From Gemmatimonadota bacterium (GTDB lineage Bacteria; Latescibacterota; UBA2968; UBA8231), in assembly GCA_018673255.1 (NCBI GenBank), contig JABHDC010000205.1, positions 1 to 17,581 on the forward strand: 17,581 nt of DNA, written 5' to 3'. The notes beneath the pieces are model-generated. The model made no database searches. It saw nothing but the letters and a program-made list of their open reading frames with translations, and was not told the DNA's origin. Made by a program: the position numbers and the translations under genes. Below, piece by piece: positions 1 to 7,216 of this stretch (positions are counted from its first letter, which is position 1; each line of letters opens with the position of its first letter).

Positions 1-787
1 GGGAACGCTCCACGATTGCCGTAGAGGAGAGCTCTCCCTCGCGGAAGGCGGTCTCGATCGTCGACTTGTAGGGACGGGTACCGATGGGCTGCACGTCGAG
101 ACGAAACAGGAGGTCCCGCATGGTGGAGTTGCCGGCGACGGTGATCTCGTAGATCTCCTGTCGTTTGAACCCCAGGCTCTCACCCATGTTGGCGATATGG
201 CGATTGATGGCGGTGGTCACCGACTTCTGCAGTTCGCCGTGGTAGGGGCCGCCATCGTAGGAGATGCGGTTCATCACATCCGAACCACCAAATCGCTGCG
301 GATTCTCGAAGGCGGCGATGGCCAGACTCTCTCCGGTGAGCAGATCCACCAGTTCCATCACGATGGTCGTCGTTCCCAGATCGATGGCCAGCCCAAGAAC
401 ATGACCGCGGAAGGTATCGATCTTCTCACCGTCATACAGCACGTCGTCACCGGAAAGGGTGACCATCGGGTCGGGGTCGATCTGGCGCGTCTCGCTGGCA
501 GAAAGGATCTGCGGTGTGCGGCGCAAAGGGGTGAAAGAGACGTCACCCTCTCCTTCAAGGATGCGAGCCTGACAGGCCAGGCGATACGGCTCCTTGAGAA
601 ATGACTCGGCCTCGGTCGGTGGTGACAGACGCCCGTCACCGGCGTTGACAGCAACGACACATTCATGGCAGTAGCCATTGCGCAGGCAGGATGTGGGTAC
701 CTGCGCATTCATCTCGTCCGCGTATTCAAACAGAGTGCGCCCCGCGGTCAGTGGCGCGCGTTGATCGCCGTAGATCACTTCACCCAT
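1..787 (-). CDS. RamA-like corrinoid activation protein (2Fe-2S ferredoxin + ASKHA ATPase), 3' end beyond window
   Basis: Likely ATP-dependent reductive activase that returns oxidised Co(II) corrinoid to Co(I) for methyltransferases (RamA/DUF4445 family). I translated 262 codons from the ATG at 787; the frame stays open to the window edge. The N-terminus has a ferredoxin cysteine set, C34-x5-C40-x2-C43 plus C72, as expected for a [2Fe-2S] cluster. An ASKHA nucleotide-binding domain follows, with the phosphate-1 segment GLAIDLGTTTIVMELVDL near residue 130 and the later VAGNSTM motif, both typical of this family. The start overlaps the stop of the upstream Cys-rich gene by 8 bp (ATGGGTGA), which suggests translational coupling. 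The neighbours are a B12-binding corrinoid protein and a UroD-type methyltransferase, exactly the partners such an activase serves. The C-terminal part lies outside the window, so completeness cannot be judged. Confidence 0.9.
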   Translation of the reverse strand, partial: MGEVIYGDQRAPLTAGRTLFEYADEMNAQVPTSCLRNGYCHECVVAVNAGDGRLSPPTEAESFLKEPYRLACQARILEGEGDVSFTPLRRTPQILSASETRQIDPDPMVTLSGDDVLYDGEKIDTFRGHVLGLAIDLGTTTIVMELVDLLTGESLAIAAFENPQRFGGSDVMNRISYDGGPYHGELQKSVTTAINRHIANMGESLGFKRQEIYEITVAGNSTMRDLLFRLDVQPIGTRPYKSTIETAFREGELSSTAIVERS

Positions 788-1109
788 GCTGCGAGTTCTC
801 CCTCGTTTTCTCTATGGTCTTCTTGGTCTTCTTCATTCTGTCTCGTGCCTTCTCCACAGCGACCGGATCGCTCTCCCACGCACTGCGGTAGTCGAAGCGG
901 CCATCGTGTTCGCAACGCATCGCATCCGCCTGATCTCGATCAAGCTTCGCTTGGTTCCGACAGCGGAATTTCGCCGTACACAGATCGTGCCGATCGCGAT
1001 ACGGGCAGCGCTCACTGGCCTGCTGATCGGCCTGGGTGACGATATCACCAAGGATCGACGACAGGCGGTCAAATCGCTCCTGCAGTTGTTCGGGGTCGAT
1101 CCGGGCCAT
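780..1109 (-). CDS. Small four-cysteine protein in corrinoid operon, function unknown
   Basis: A 109-aa protein I do not recognise. It begins MARIDPEQLQERFDRL, an amphipathic helical stretch, and then carries four cysteines at about 35, 44, 50 and 66 (C-x8-C-x5-C-x15-C) within a charged segment that includes the string MRCEHDGRFDYR. The tail from about residue 85 is a very basic, probably helical K/R/E-rich segment. There is no signal peptide or membrane segment. The ATG at 1109 is preferred because it lies 10 bp after the stop of the corrinoid protein gene; an upstream in-frame ATG would run far into that gene. The 3' end overlaps the activase start by 8 bp. The cysteines could bind zinc or an Fe-S cluster, and position suggests a partner of the corrinoid protein or activase. 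Both points are inference. Confidence 0.8.
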   Translation of the reverse strand: MARIDPEQLQERFDRLSSILGDIVTQADQQASERCPYRDRHDLCTAKFRCRNQAKLDRDQADAMRCEHDGRFDYRSAWESDPVAVEKARDRMKKTKKTIEKTRENSQHG

Positions 1110-1119
1110 GGCGAATCGC

Positions 1120-1866
1120 TCAGGAGAGCCCCAGCAGCTTCCTGGCCAGGGCGACGCAGTCCAGGGCATCTTTTCCATATCCATCGGCGCCCATGTCGTC
1201 GGCAAATTCCTGCGTCACAGGCGCGCCGCCGACCATGATCTGCACATCCTCGCGCACATCGGCATCGATGAAGGCTTCGATCGTCTTGCCCATGTTCGGC
1301 ATCGTCGTCGTCAGCAGCGCTGACATGCCCATGACCTGTGCACCGGACTCCTCTACTGCGTCGATGAACTCGTCCGCTGACGTATCGACACCCAGGTCGA
1401 TGACGTCGAAGCCGGCACCGCGCAGCATCATGTTGCACAGATTCTTGCCGATATCGTGCAAGTCGCCTTTGACGGTCCCCATCACGATCGTCCCGGCTTT
1501 CTCAATGCCGGCGGCGGACAGAATCGGCTCGATATGCGCCATGCCCGCCTTCATCGCACGGGCGCAGGCAAGGACCTCCGGAACGAAGATGAAATTCTCG
1601 CGGAACTTGATCCCTACGATTCCCATGGCAGAGATCAGACCGTCGTCCATGGTCTCCAGTGCCTCGATCCCTTCGGACAAGGCCTGGGTGGCCAGTTCAT
1701 CGACGCGGTGATGTTCGCCTGCGATCAGGGCAGCCGCCATCTCCTGATGGATGGGTCGCGCCTGAGAGAAGATGGCGATGAAACGCTGGACCTCGGCGGG
1801 ATCTTCAACGTATTCCTCGATCTCAAAACGCAAGGCTTCATTGGCGACATCAGTCAACTCAGCCAT
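1120..1866 (-). CDS. Corrinoid (B12-binding) methyl-carrier protein, MtbC/MttC-like
   Basis: A 248-aa carrier whose cobalamin shuttles a methyl group between methyltransferases. An N-terminal four-helix cap domain occupies about residues 35-118. A Rossmann-like B12-binding domain follows from about 125 to the end. The cofactor signature DLHDIG lies at 135-140, with H137 as the expected lower axial cobalt ligand. The later segments MGMSALLTTTM (about 179-189) and MVGGAPVTQEFADDMGADGY (about 211-230) are the usual cobalamin-tail contacts. The length is slightly above the 210-220 aa usual for the family because of about 30 extra residues at the N-terminus. The start at 1866 overlaps the upstream methyltransferase stop by 8 bp (ATGGCTGA). 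The substrate cannot be read from this protein, since MtbC, MttC and MtmC types look alike. Confidence 0.95.
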   Translation of the reverse strand: MAELTDVANEALRFEIEEYVEDPAEVQRFIAIFSQARPIHQEMAAALIAGEHHRVDELATQALSEGIEALETMDDGLISAMGIVGIKFRENFIFVPEVLACARAMKAGMAHIEPILSAAGIEKAGTIVMGTVKGDLHDIGKNLCNMMLRGAGFDVIDLGVDTSADEFIDAVEESGAQVMGMSALLTTTMPNMGKTIEAFIDADVREDVQIMVGGAPVTQEFADDMGADGYGKDALDCVALARKLLGLS

Positions 1867-2929
1867 GGTTACGCTCCGCGTGCCAGGAACGCACCGCCTG
1901 AGGGATCGCCTGCAGATTCTCCAAGGCCGTCTGCAGCGGGATGGCACATTCTGGTCCGATGAGGGGAACACCCGCATCCAGATTGGCAATCACTTCCATC
2001 TGCACGTCTTCAGGGTCTTTGGCAAAGAGGGTTTCGGGATTGTTGATGTTGCCCACCAGGGCGATACGCTCATCGACGATCGCCATCGATTCGGCGGGCG
2101 CGTTCTTTGAGTCGAAATGGAACGCCGCCATTCCGGTCTGCGCGATGAACTCCATGCGATCCACCGTGCGCCCGCAGATGTGTAGAATGATGGGGCAGGT
2201 GATGCGTTCGGCGAACTCGATGTGCAGGTCGCGAAGATAACGCTCGTAGTATTCGCCGCTGACCAGATCGCCCGTGGCGTGATCCGGCAATGTGAGAGCG
2301 TCGGCGCCCGCCTCGATCTGGGCGATGCCGAAGTCGATGGTCACCTTCTTCAACTGATCCAGAATCGAGCGTGTCTGATCCGGGTCGTCGAGGGACATGA
2401 GCAGGAAGGTCTCCACGCCGAAGCAGTGGTAGGCCAGTGACCAGGGTCCCATGGTCTTGCCGACGATGGCGACCTCGTCCCCATAGTCGCGGCGCAGAAT
2501 CCGGATGGCTTCCAGGACACACTGCATGTCGGCGTGCAGCAGCAGATCTGGCGGGATCTCGATATCGCCTGCCGTCTTCCAGATGGGTTGGCTCATCCGC
2601 ACCGTGGGCCAGTTGTCCTTCTGCTCCCACTGGATGTTGCAGCCCAGGGCCGAGGATTCCTGGATGATGCTGAAGACGGGCATGATGGTGTCGAAGCCGA
2701 GTTCGGTATAACCGGTGGCAGCCAGGCGCGCCATCAGTTCAGGATTGCGATTGGCCTCGGGAAAGGGGGCATCGACGAGATCCATCAATTCGACGGTGGC
2801 GACGGACGTGGGGTTGCAGACCGGCGTGCGGTCAACGGGGTCACCCTTCAGGGCAGCCAGGACGCGTTGACGGCTGGTCATGGGCCCAGGTGCCGCGGGT
2901 GTTGTGTCAGGTGTCATGTCAGTCGTCAT
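1859..2929 (-). CDS. UroD-fold corrinoid methyltransferase (MtaA/MtbA/CmuA-like)
   Basis: A 356-aa protein of the uroporphyrinogen decarboxylase-like superfamily, the branch that moves methyl groups to or from corrinoid proteins with a zinc-activated thiol or acceptor. The family start MTSRQRVLAALKGDPVDRTP sits at residues 17-36. The zinc ligands expected for MtbA-type enzymes are visible: H250-x-C252 in ILHICG and C328 in GPECAIP. The first 16 residues (Pro/Thr-rich) may be an extension, or the true start may be the internal ATG at residue 17; neither has a clear ribosome site. The gene lies directly upstream of, and overlaps, the corrinoid carrier gene. It may be the second methyltransferase (corrinoid to cofactor) or the substrate demethylase itself, as some UroD-fold O-demethylases are. 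No other substrate methyltransferase is visible in the window. Confidence 0.9.
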   Translation of the reverse strand: MTTDMTPDTTPAAPGPMTSRQRVLAALKGDPVDRTPVCNPTSVATVELMDLVDAPFPEANRNPELMARLAATGYTELGFDTIMPVFSIIQESSALGCNIQWEQKDNWPTVRMSQPIWKTAGDIEIPPDLLLHADMQCVLEAIRILRRDYGDEVAIVGKTMGPWSLAYHCFGVETFLLMSLDDPDQTRSILDQLKKVTIDFGIAQIEAGADALTLPDHATGDLVSGEYYERYLRDLHIEFAERITCPIILHICGRTVDRMEFIAQTGMAAFHFDSKNAPAESMAIVDERIALVGNINNPETLFAKDPEDVQMEVIANLDAGVPLIGPECAIPLQTALENLQAIPQAVRSWHAERNHG

Positions 2930-2962
2930 CAGGGAGGCGCACTTCTCTCAGCTCTGGTTCTT

Positions 2963-3619
2963 TCAACTCTGGGCGCTCGGTGCAGCCAGCACACCGCGCG
3001 CAGCGGCGGCCTGCTCCTCACGAACCAGGGCACGAACATTGGGGGCACGCTGCAAGAGCAGGGCGACGAGCGCATCATGGTCGTGGCCACAGCCGAAACT
3101 GACGCAGTCCTCCAGGATCTGGCCGTCGGCATCGGCGACCGACTGCATCTCGCCCAACTTGCGCAGGCCATTGACGATCACGCCGACCCGCCGCTGTCTG
3201 GTTTCATCCTCTGCATCGCCTGTGGCTTCAATCCGGTATTGCCCGTCACCCAGTCCGTGTGCCTGTATCGTCAGGCCCGACTTTCTGTCCGTGACCGACA
3301 GCGCAGCTGCCGTCGCGGTCTGGTTGTGAGGGATCTTGCAGCTCTCCAGGAACACACGCTCGATGGCCAGGGGATGGTCCTGGCCGCAAGCGGGTCGCAG
3401 GCAGACGGCTGTCACCGTCGTCAGGCCACCCAGGATCTGCATGCTGCCAGCGATGGCACCCATGCGATCGCCTGTGCCCGGAACTTCAGCATAGGAGTGG
3501 ACCGTGTAGAGAGGGCCCTCGTCATCCTGCTGGCGATACAGGCCGATCGTGATGTCGTGGAAATGTGAGTCCATCGACTGCAATTCAACGCGTCGACCCA
3601 GATCGAGGAGGCGGTTCAT
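2963..3619 (-). CDS. Conserved-looking hypothetical protein in lipA/corrinoid operon
   Basis: A 218-aa protein of unknown function. I see no signal peptide or transmembrane helix, so it is probably cytosolic. It has a mixed alpha/beta appearance with several glycine-rich turns (around residues 49-66), five cysteines (73, 78, 94, 172, 177), a local CGHDHD cluster at about 177-182, and an Ala/Arg-rich helical tail after 185. The start at 3619 is supported by a 4-bp ATGA overlap with the upstream GHL10 gene; an internal ATG at residue 16 is an alternative. The stop lies 33 bp before the methyltransferase start. Its place between a glycosidase-like lipoprotein and the corrinoid genes makes it part of the operon, but the sequence gives no firm function. 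Confidence 0.75.
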   Translation of the reverse strand: MNRLLDLGRRVELQSMDSHFHDITIGLYRQQDDEGPLYTVHSYAEVPGTGDRMGAIAGSMQILGGLTTVTAVCLRPACGQDHPLAIERVFLESCKIPHNQTATAAALSVTDRKSGLTIQAHGLGDGQYRIEATGDAEDETRQRRVGVIVNGLRKLGEMQSVADADGQILEDCVSFGCGHDHDALVALLLQRAPNVRALVREEQAAAARGVLAAPSAQS

Positions 3620-5196
3620 GGCAGTTGTTCCGGTTGGGGCGAGCTCAGATTTCCGAGGCGGTCCACGGCGCTGACTGCGACCTGCAGCAATCGTCCCTTC
3701 GGGGCCTGATCTGACTCGGCGTCAGATCCACCAAGGGCCAGGGCCAGTCGCAGGCCTGTGCGTCCGGCGGGCAGGATATGATGTTCCCAGCCCCGTTGCT
3801 CGCGCTGAGCGTAGACGACCCAGAGAAAGGGACGCTCACCGCCGCTGCGATGCCACGACAGGAAGGCCGCCTCACCTCGCACGCTCAGATTCAGTTTCGG
3901 TGCTGGTGGCGGATCGGCATCCAGCCACGTCGATGCGGGGACGAGAGCAGGTGTGGCGTAGGGGCCTTTGGCCAGGGCCGTGGTCAGCGTGTCGTCGTGT
4001 GTACCGACACGATCACCATTCAGTGCACGAGCCGAGAAGTGGATGTGGCCCGGTGAGTCGGGCAGGAGTCCACGCGCGATCATCACCTGGTTCACCACCT
4101 CATCCGCCGGCCAGCCACCGGGGCGAACGCGGCCGGTGTAGAGTCCGGGCCAGAGATGCCGGCCGTGTGGATTCTGTCGGGTCCACCAGGACAGCAACAC
4201 GGGGAAACTCTGCGGGATCTGCGAGATGGGCCAGTAGAGCTGCGGCGCGTAATAGTCGACCCAACCCTCGTGCAGCCAGCGGCGGGCGTCGGCGAAGATC
4301 ATCTCGTGCTGGTCGAAACCGGCATCGGTGTGTTCGGGCACGCCGGGACGCCAGATTCCGAAGGGGCTGATGCCGACCTTCACCGACGGTTTTGTCGACT
4401 TCACGACCCGGTAGAGTCGCTCGACGAAGCGGTCCACGTGATGGCGTCGCCAGTCGCTGCGATTCAGATCGCCGCCGCCGTCCACATACCGAGCCCAGGT
4501 CATGTCGTCGGGGAAGTCCTGCCCGTCATTGTAGGACGGATAGGGGTAGAAGTAGTCATCCAGATGAATGCCATCGATATCGTAGCGTTCCACGACATCG
4601 CGAATCACGGCCAGAGAGTGGTCGTGTACTTCCTGCCGGGAAGGGTCGAGCCAGCGATACCCTTTGTCCCCGAGCGTGACAGCCAGTTCGGGTGAACGAA
4701 GGGCAATCGCGTCGGGCGCCATCTCGGACGGATTGGCTGGATGATCGGCGCGAAATGGATTGAACCAGGCATGCAACTCGAGACCGCGTGCATGGGCTTC
4801 GTTCGTCCACAACTGCAATGGATCGTAATACGGGGATGGCGGTGTGCCCTGAACACCGGTCAGATAGGACGACCAGGGCTCCAGTGTCGAAGGATACAGC
4901 GCATCGCAGTGGGGCCGAACCTGCAGCACGATCGCATTGAGCCCCAAGGCGACGGCGTTGTCGAGGATGGCCAGGGCTTCACTCTTCTGCTGCTGAGTGG
5001 GCAGGCCTGGTTCCGAGGGCCAGTCGATGTTGTCGACCGTCGCGACCCACACAGCGCGGAATTCGCGCATGGGTTGCTCAATCGCATCGGACCCAGTGGT
5101 CGGAGCCATCGTCGCGGAAGGCGCGCAGCCCATCGACCACGCGATCGCGAGCCACGTGACGGCGGAACGGATGCGTGAAGCAGCTGCCACGATCAA
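3616..5196 (-). CDS. GHL10 (DUF187) family glycoside-hydrolase-like lipoprotein
   Basis: A protein of about 526 aa with a TIM-barrel of the glycosyl hydrolase-like 10 family. Members are envelope lipoproteins thought to act on carbohydrate or peptidoglycan-type substrates. The barrel begins at about residue 43 with MREFRAVWVATVDNIDWP and contains ALGLNAIVLQVRP, LHAWFNPFRA, the acidic DGIHLDDYFYPYP strand and DYYAPQLYWP, all typical of the family. The last ~90 residues look like a fibronectin III-type beta domain. The frame is open further upstream, but into the kinase gene. I chose the TTG at 5196 (a GTG at 5190 is equally possible) because it follows a GAGG sequence and yields a short export signal ending at SMGC24, a weak lipobox. 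The gene starts 7 bp after the kinase stop and overlaps the next gene by 4 bp. Confidence 0.85.
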   Translation of the reverse strand: MIVAAASRIRSAVTWLAIAWSMGCAPSATMAPTTGSDAIEQPMREFRAVWVATVDNIDWPSEPGLPTQQQKSEALAILDNAVALGLNAIVLQVRPHCDALYPSTLEPWSSYLTGVQGTPPSPYYDPLQLWTNEAHARGLELHAWFNPFRADHPANPSEMAPDAIALRSPELAVTLGDKGYRWLDPSRQEVHDHSLAVIRDVVERYDIDGIHLDDYFYPYPSYNDGQDFPDDMTWARYVDGGGDLNRSDWRRHHVDRFVERLYRVVKSTKPSVKVGISPFGIWRPGVPEHTDAGFDQHEMIFADARRWLHEGWVDYYAPQLYWPISQIPQSFPVLLSWWTRQNPHGRHLWPGLYTGRVRPGGWPADEVVNQVMIARGLLPDSPGHIHFSARALNGDRVGTHDDTLTTALAKGPYATPALVPASTWLDADPPPAPKLNLSVRGEAAFLSWHRSGGERPFLWVVYAQREQRGWEHHILPAGRTGLRLALALGGSDAESDQAPKGRLLQVAVSAVDRLGNLSSPQPEQLP

Positions 5197-5203
5197 ACCG
5201 GCC

Positions 5204-6211
5204 TCAGCCGTCGATGAGTGTCCGATTGATGAACTCGGTGATGTCCTCAATCTTTTCGAGTTCGGTGAACAGAAGGCTCTGGCAGATTCGATAGGTGATG
5301 TCGCGGAAGGCATCGTCGGCTTCGACCACAGGAGCACGACCGGCTACCAGCGACAGCAGGAGGCAACCAAAGTCACTCAGCGCGGCGCGCTCGGTGTCGG
5401 CAGCCTTCGGATACTCAGCAATCTTGAAGTAGGCCATCCAGAAGACGTTGATCGCCTCGAGGAATGCGGCCTTCTGCGGATGGTTGAGCATCGCCTTCAG
5501 GCACAGATCCGCAGCGTAGAAGCCCAGATCGAAAGAGGGCTGTCCATAGTGAGCGGTGGCGAAGTCGACGAGATACAGTTCGCCACTGTTCACATAGACA
5601 TTGCGGGGGCGCAGGTCGGCCAGCACCAGGCACTTGCCAGGCTTCATCAATTCCTTGGCGCGCGTATCCACCTGCTTCTGAATCTCGGGGAAGGACTTGG
5701 CCACCTGGTCATACAGGGGCTCAATGCGCAATTGCTCAAAGCCCCTGAGGTCCTTGAACATCGTCTTCACTTCACGCACGCCGGCGGTGAGATTGTGCAC
5801 GGAGGCCAGCAATTCACCCGCTTGGGCGGCGATCTGCAGATCGATTCGCCCACCAGCCAGCTCGCTCTCCCACAGCACGGCATCTTTGGATGGCGCCGTC
5901 GTGACGAGGATAAAATTGGTACGATCCTCGTTCATTGCGTCGGGGAAGATGTCTGGCGGCAAGACATTGGCGAGGATCTCGATGCAATTCTTCTCGGCGA
6001 AGATGCGCTTACGATCCGTCCACCAGCGTTCCTTGATCTGGACACGCGAGTGAGCCTGCTTGACGATGAGCCGCTTCTCGGGCGTGGTCACGTGAAAGAC
6101 CAGATTCTTCAGACCGTCACCAATCTGGCGCATGTCGAGGATCGGCTCACTGGCGCCGATGCACCTCTTCTTCCGCAGATATCCGGTCATGTTGTTCTTG
6201 TTCAGATTCAT
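5204..6211 (-). CDS. APH/choline-kinase-like phosphotransferase, substrate unknown
   Basis: A 335-aa protein with the aminoglycoside-phosphotransferase/protein-kinase-like fold. Visible landmarks are the ATP-binding lysine in LIVKQA (about K51), the catalytic-loop segment LVLADLRPRNVYV (D199, N204), the metal-binding LVDFATA (D216) and the downstream GQPSFDLGFYAADL helix. The usual H-G-D-x4-N catalytic loop reads L-A-D-L-R-P-R-N, so the histidine is missing while the aspartate and asparagine remain. The overall look recalls methylthioribose kinase and choline-kinase relatives, so a small alcohol or sugar substrate is more likely than an antibiotic. The ATG at 6211 overlaps the lipA stop (ATGA), making it the second gene of the operon. 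Upstream in-frame starts would run inside lipA and are rejected. Confidence 0.85.
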   Translation of the reverse strand: MNLNKNNMTGYLRKKRCIGASEPILDMRQIGDGLKNLVFHVTTPEKRLIVKQAHSRVQIKERWWTDRKRIFAEKNCIEILANVLPPDIFPDAMNEDRTNFILVTTAPSKDAVLWESELAGGRIDLQIAAQAGELLASVHNLTAGVREVKTMFKDLRGFEQLRIEPLYDQVAKSFPEIQKQVDTRAKELMKPGKCLVLADLRPRNVYVNSGELYLVDFATAHYGQPSFDLGFYAADLCLKAMLNHPQKAAFLEAINVFWMAYFKIAEYPKAADTERAALSDFGCLLLSLVAGRAPVVEADDAFRDITYRICQSLLFTELEKIEDITEFINRTLIDG

Positions 6212-7158
6212 GCTTGATTCCCATTCACTTCGGTGTTGTCGATGTCGAGTAGTCCGACCTGCTGTTCGGCATGGTAGGAGCTGCGCACCATGGGACCTGA
6301 CTCTACGTGTCTGAAACCCAGGTCGCGGGCGAAGTCTCCCAACTCGCGGAACTCTTCGGGCGACAGGAAGCGGTCGACGGGGACGTGTTCGGAGGATGGT
6401 GACAAGTACTGACCCAAGGTCAGGATCGCGCAGCCCACATCGGCCAACTGACGCAAGGTGTCTTCGGTCTCGTCGCGTCGTTCGCCAGCACCGAGCATCA
6501 TTCCTGATTTGGTCGGGGCAGGGCTGAGTTGGCGCGCACGATCGAGAAGTTCCAGTGAGCGTTCGTGCTTGGCTTGTGGCCGCATCTGCGGATACATGCG
6601 GGGAACGGTCTCGATGTTGTGATTGAGGATATCCGGCCCCGCATCCAGCACGGTGGCCAGGGCATCCCAGTCTCCCTGAAAGTCCGGGATGAGGACCTCG
6701 ATTGAGGTCTGCGGACACCGTTGGCGTGTGTGTTGGATCGTGGCGGCGAAGATGCGGGCTCCTCCATCGGCCAACTCGTCACGATTGACGGACGTGATCA
6801 CGGCATGTTGCAGGCCGAGTTGGGCAATGGCTACGGCGACCCGCTCAGGTTCAGCCTCATCGACGATGCCGGGGCGACCCGTGGCGATGGCGCAGAACCC
6901 ACAGCTACGGGTGCATACATCGCCCAGAATCATGAAGGTTGCTGTACCGTGACCCCAGCACTCGCCGATGTTCGGGCAGTGAGCACTCTCGCAGACGGTG
7001 TTCAGGCGCTGGGCTTTCACCAACCGCTTGAGCCGCAGATACCCTTCACTGCCGGGTGCCTGCGCTTTGAGCCACCGCGGAAGGCGACGTCCTCCGGTGA
7101 GGGCGGTTTCGTCAACCGGCGTTGTGGTTTCGGTCACCGGCGTTGTGGTTTCAGGCAT
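6208..7158 (-). CDS. lipA: Lipoyl synthase (radical SAM)
   Basis: A 316-aa enzyme that inserts two sulfurs into protein-bound octanoyl groups to make lipoyl cofactors. The auxiliary cluster motif C56-x4-C61-x5-C67 (CESAHCPNIGEC) and the radical SAM motif C82-x3-C86-x2-C89 (CTRSCGFC) are both intact. The sacrificial cluster's serine lies in the C-terminal VRSSYHA motif. Conserved segments NHNIETVPRMYP and SGMMLGAGER are present. The only usable start is the ATG at 7158, giving about 20 extra N-terminal residues built from a repeated Pro-Val-Thr-Glu-Thr-Thr-Thr unit. There is no obvious Shine-Dalgarno; instead a short dyad sits just upstream. No lipB is seen nearby. It heads the operon leading to the corrinoid genes, possibly because both feed one-carbon metabolism through a lipoylated glycine-cleavage H protein (inference). 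Confidence 0.97.
   Translation of the reverse strand: MPETTTPVTETTTPVDETALTGGRRLPRWLKAQAPGSEGYLRLKRLVKAQRLNTVCESAHCPNIGECWGHGTATFMILGDVCTRSCGFCAIATGRPGIVDEAEPERVAVAIAQLGLQHAVITSVNRDELADGGARIFAATIQHTRQRCPQTSIEVLIPDFQGDWDALATVLDAGPDILNHNIETVPRMYPQMRPQAKHERSLELLDRARQLSPAPTKSGMMLGAGERRDETEDTLRQLADVGCAILTLGQYLSPSSEHVPVDRFLSPEEFRELGDFARDLGFRHVESGPMVRSSYHAEQQVGLLDIDNTEVNGNQA
7116..7157 (-). repeat. Tandem 21-bp repeat inside the lipA 5' end
   Basis: Two adjacent copies (7116-7136 and 7137-7157) differ at one or two bases and share the core CCGGCGTTGTGGTTTC on the plus strand. A partial third copy lies at about 7105-7115. In lipA they encode a seven-residue Thr-rich unit repeated about twice before the conserved enzyme starts. 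Since 21 bp is a multiple of three, a change in copy number would keep frame. Confidence 0.75.
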
Positions 7159-7160
7159 AA

Positions 7161-7177
7161 GTTGCTGTTACAACAAC
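7161..7177 (-). promoter_or_regulatory. Dyad/hairpin directly upstream of the lipA start
   Basis: On the coding strand GTTGTTGT and ACAGCAAC flank a single A, giving an 8-bp inverted repeat with one G-T wobble, ending 2 nt before the ATG at 7158. It occupies the place where a ribosome site would be expected. It could be a protein-binding operator or a translation-limiting structure. A one-base loop is too tight for a full RNA hairpin, so a DNA operator is somewhat more likely. Confidence 0.35.
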
Positions 7178-7216
7178 CGGTTACGAGTAATCTGGGTCGA
7201 AGAAGACCAACCACAG

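Noticed and set aside
833..1438. 201-aa minus-strand open frame in an alternate frame across the corrinoid and Cys4 genes
   Set aside because: Its sequence is Arg/His/Cys-rich with no domain, as expected for a frame-shifted reading of the DLHDIG-containing carrier gene.
2534..3568. 344-aa plus-strand open frame opposite the methyltransferase and hypothetical genes
   Set aside because: Antisense to a well-supported UroD-fold methyltransferase; no recognisable domain and it spans two unrelated genes.
5204..6211. Aminoglycoside resistance gene
   Set aside because: The APH fold alone does not mean antibiotic resistance; the catalytic loop is atypical and the gene is embedded in a metabolic operon.
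4997..6217. 406-aa plus-strand open frame opposite the GHL10 and kinase genes
   Set aside because: It lies antisense to two genes with clear family motifs, crosses their boundary, and has a composition typical of an antisense shadow; no ribosome site or family motif.
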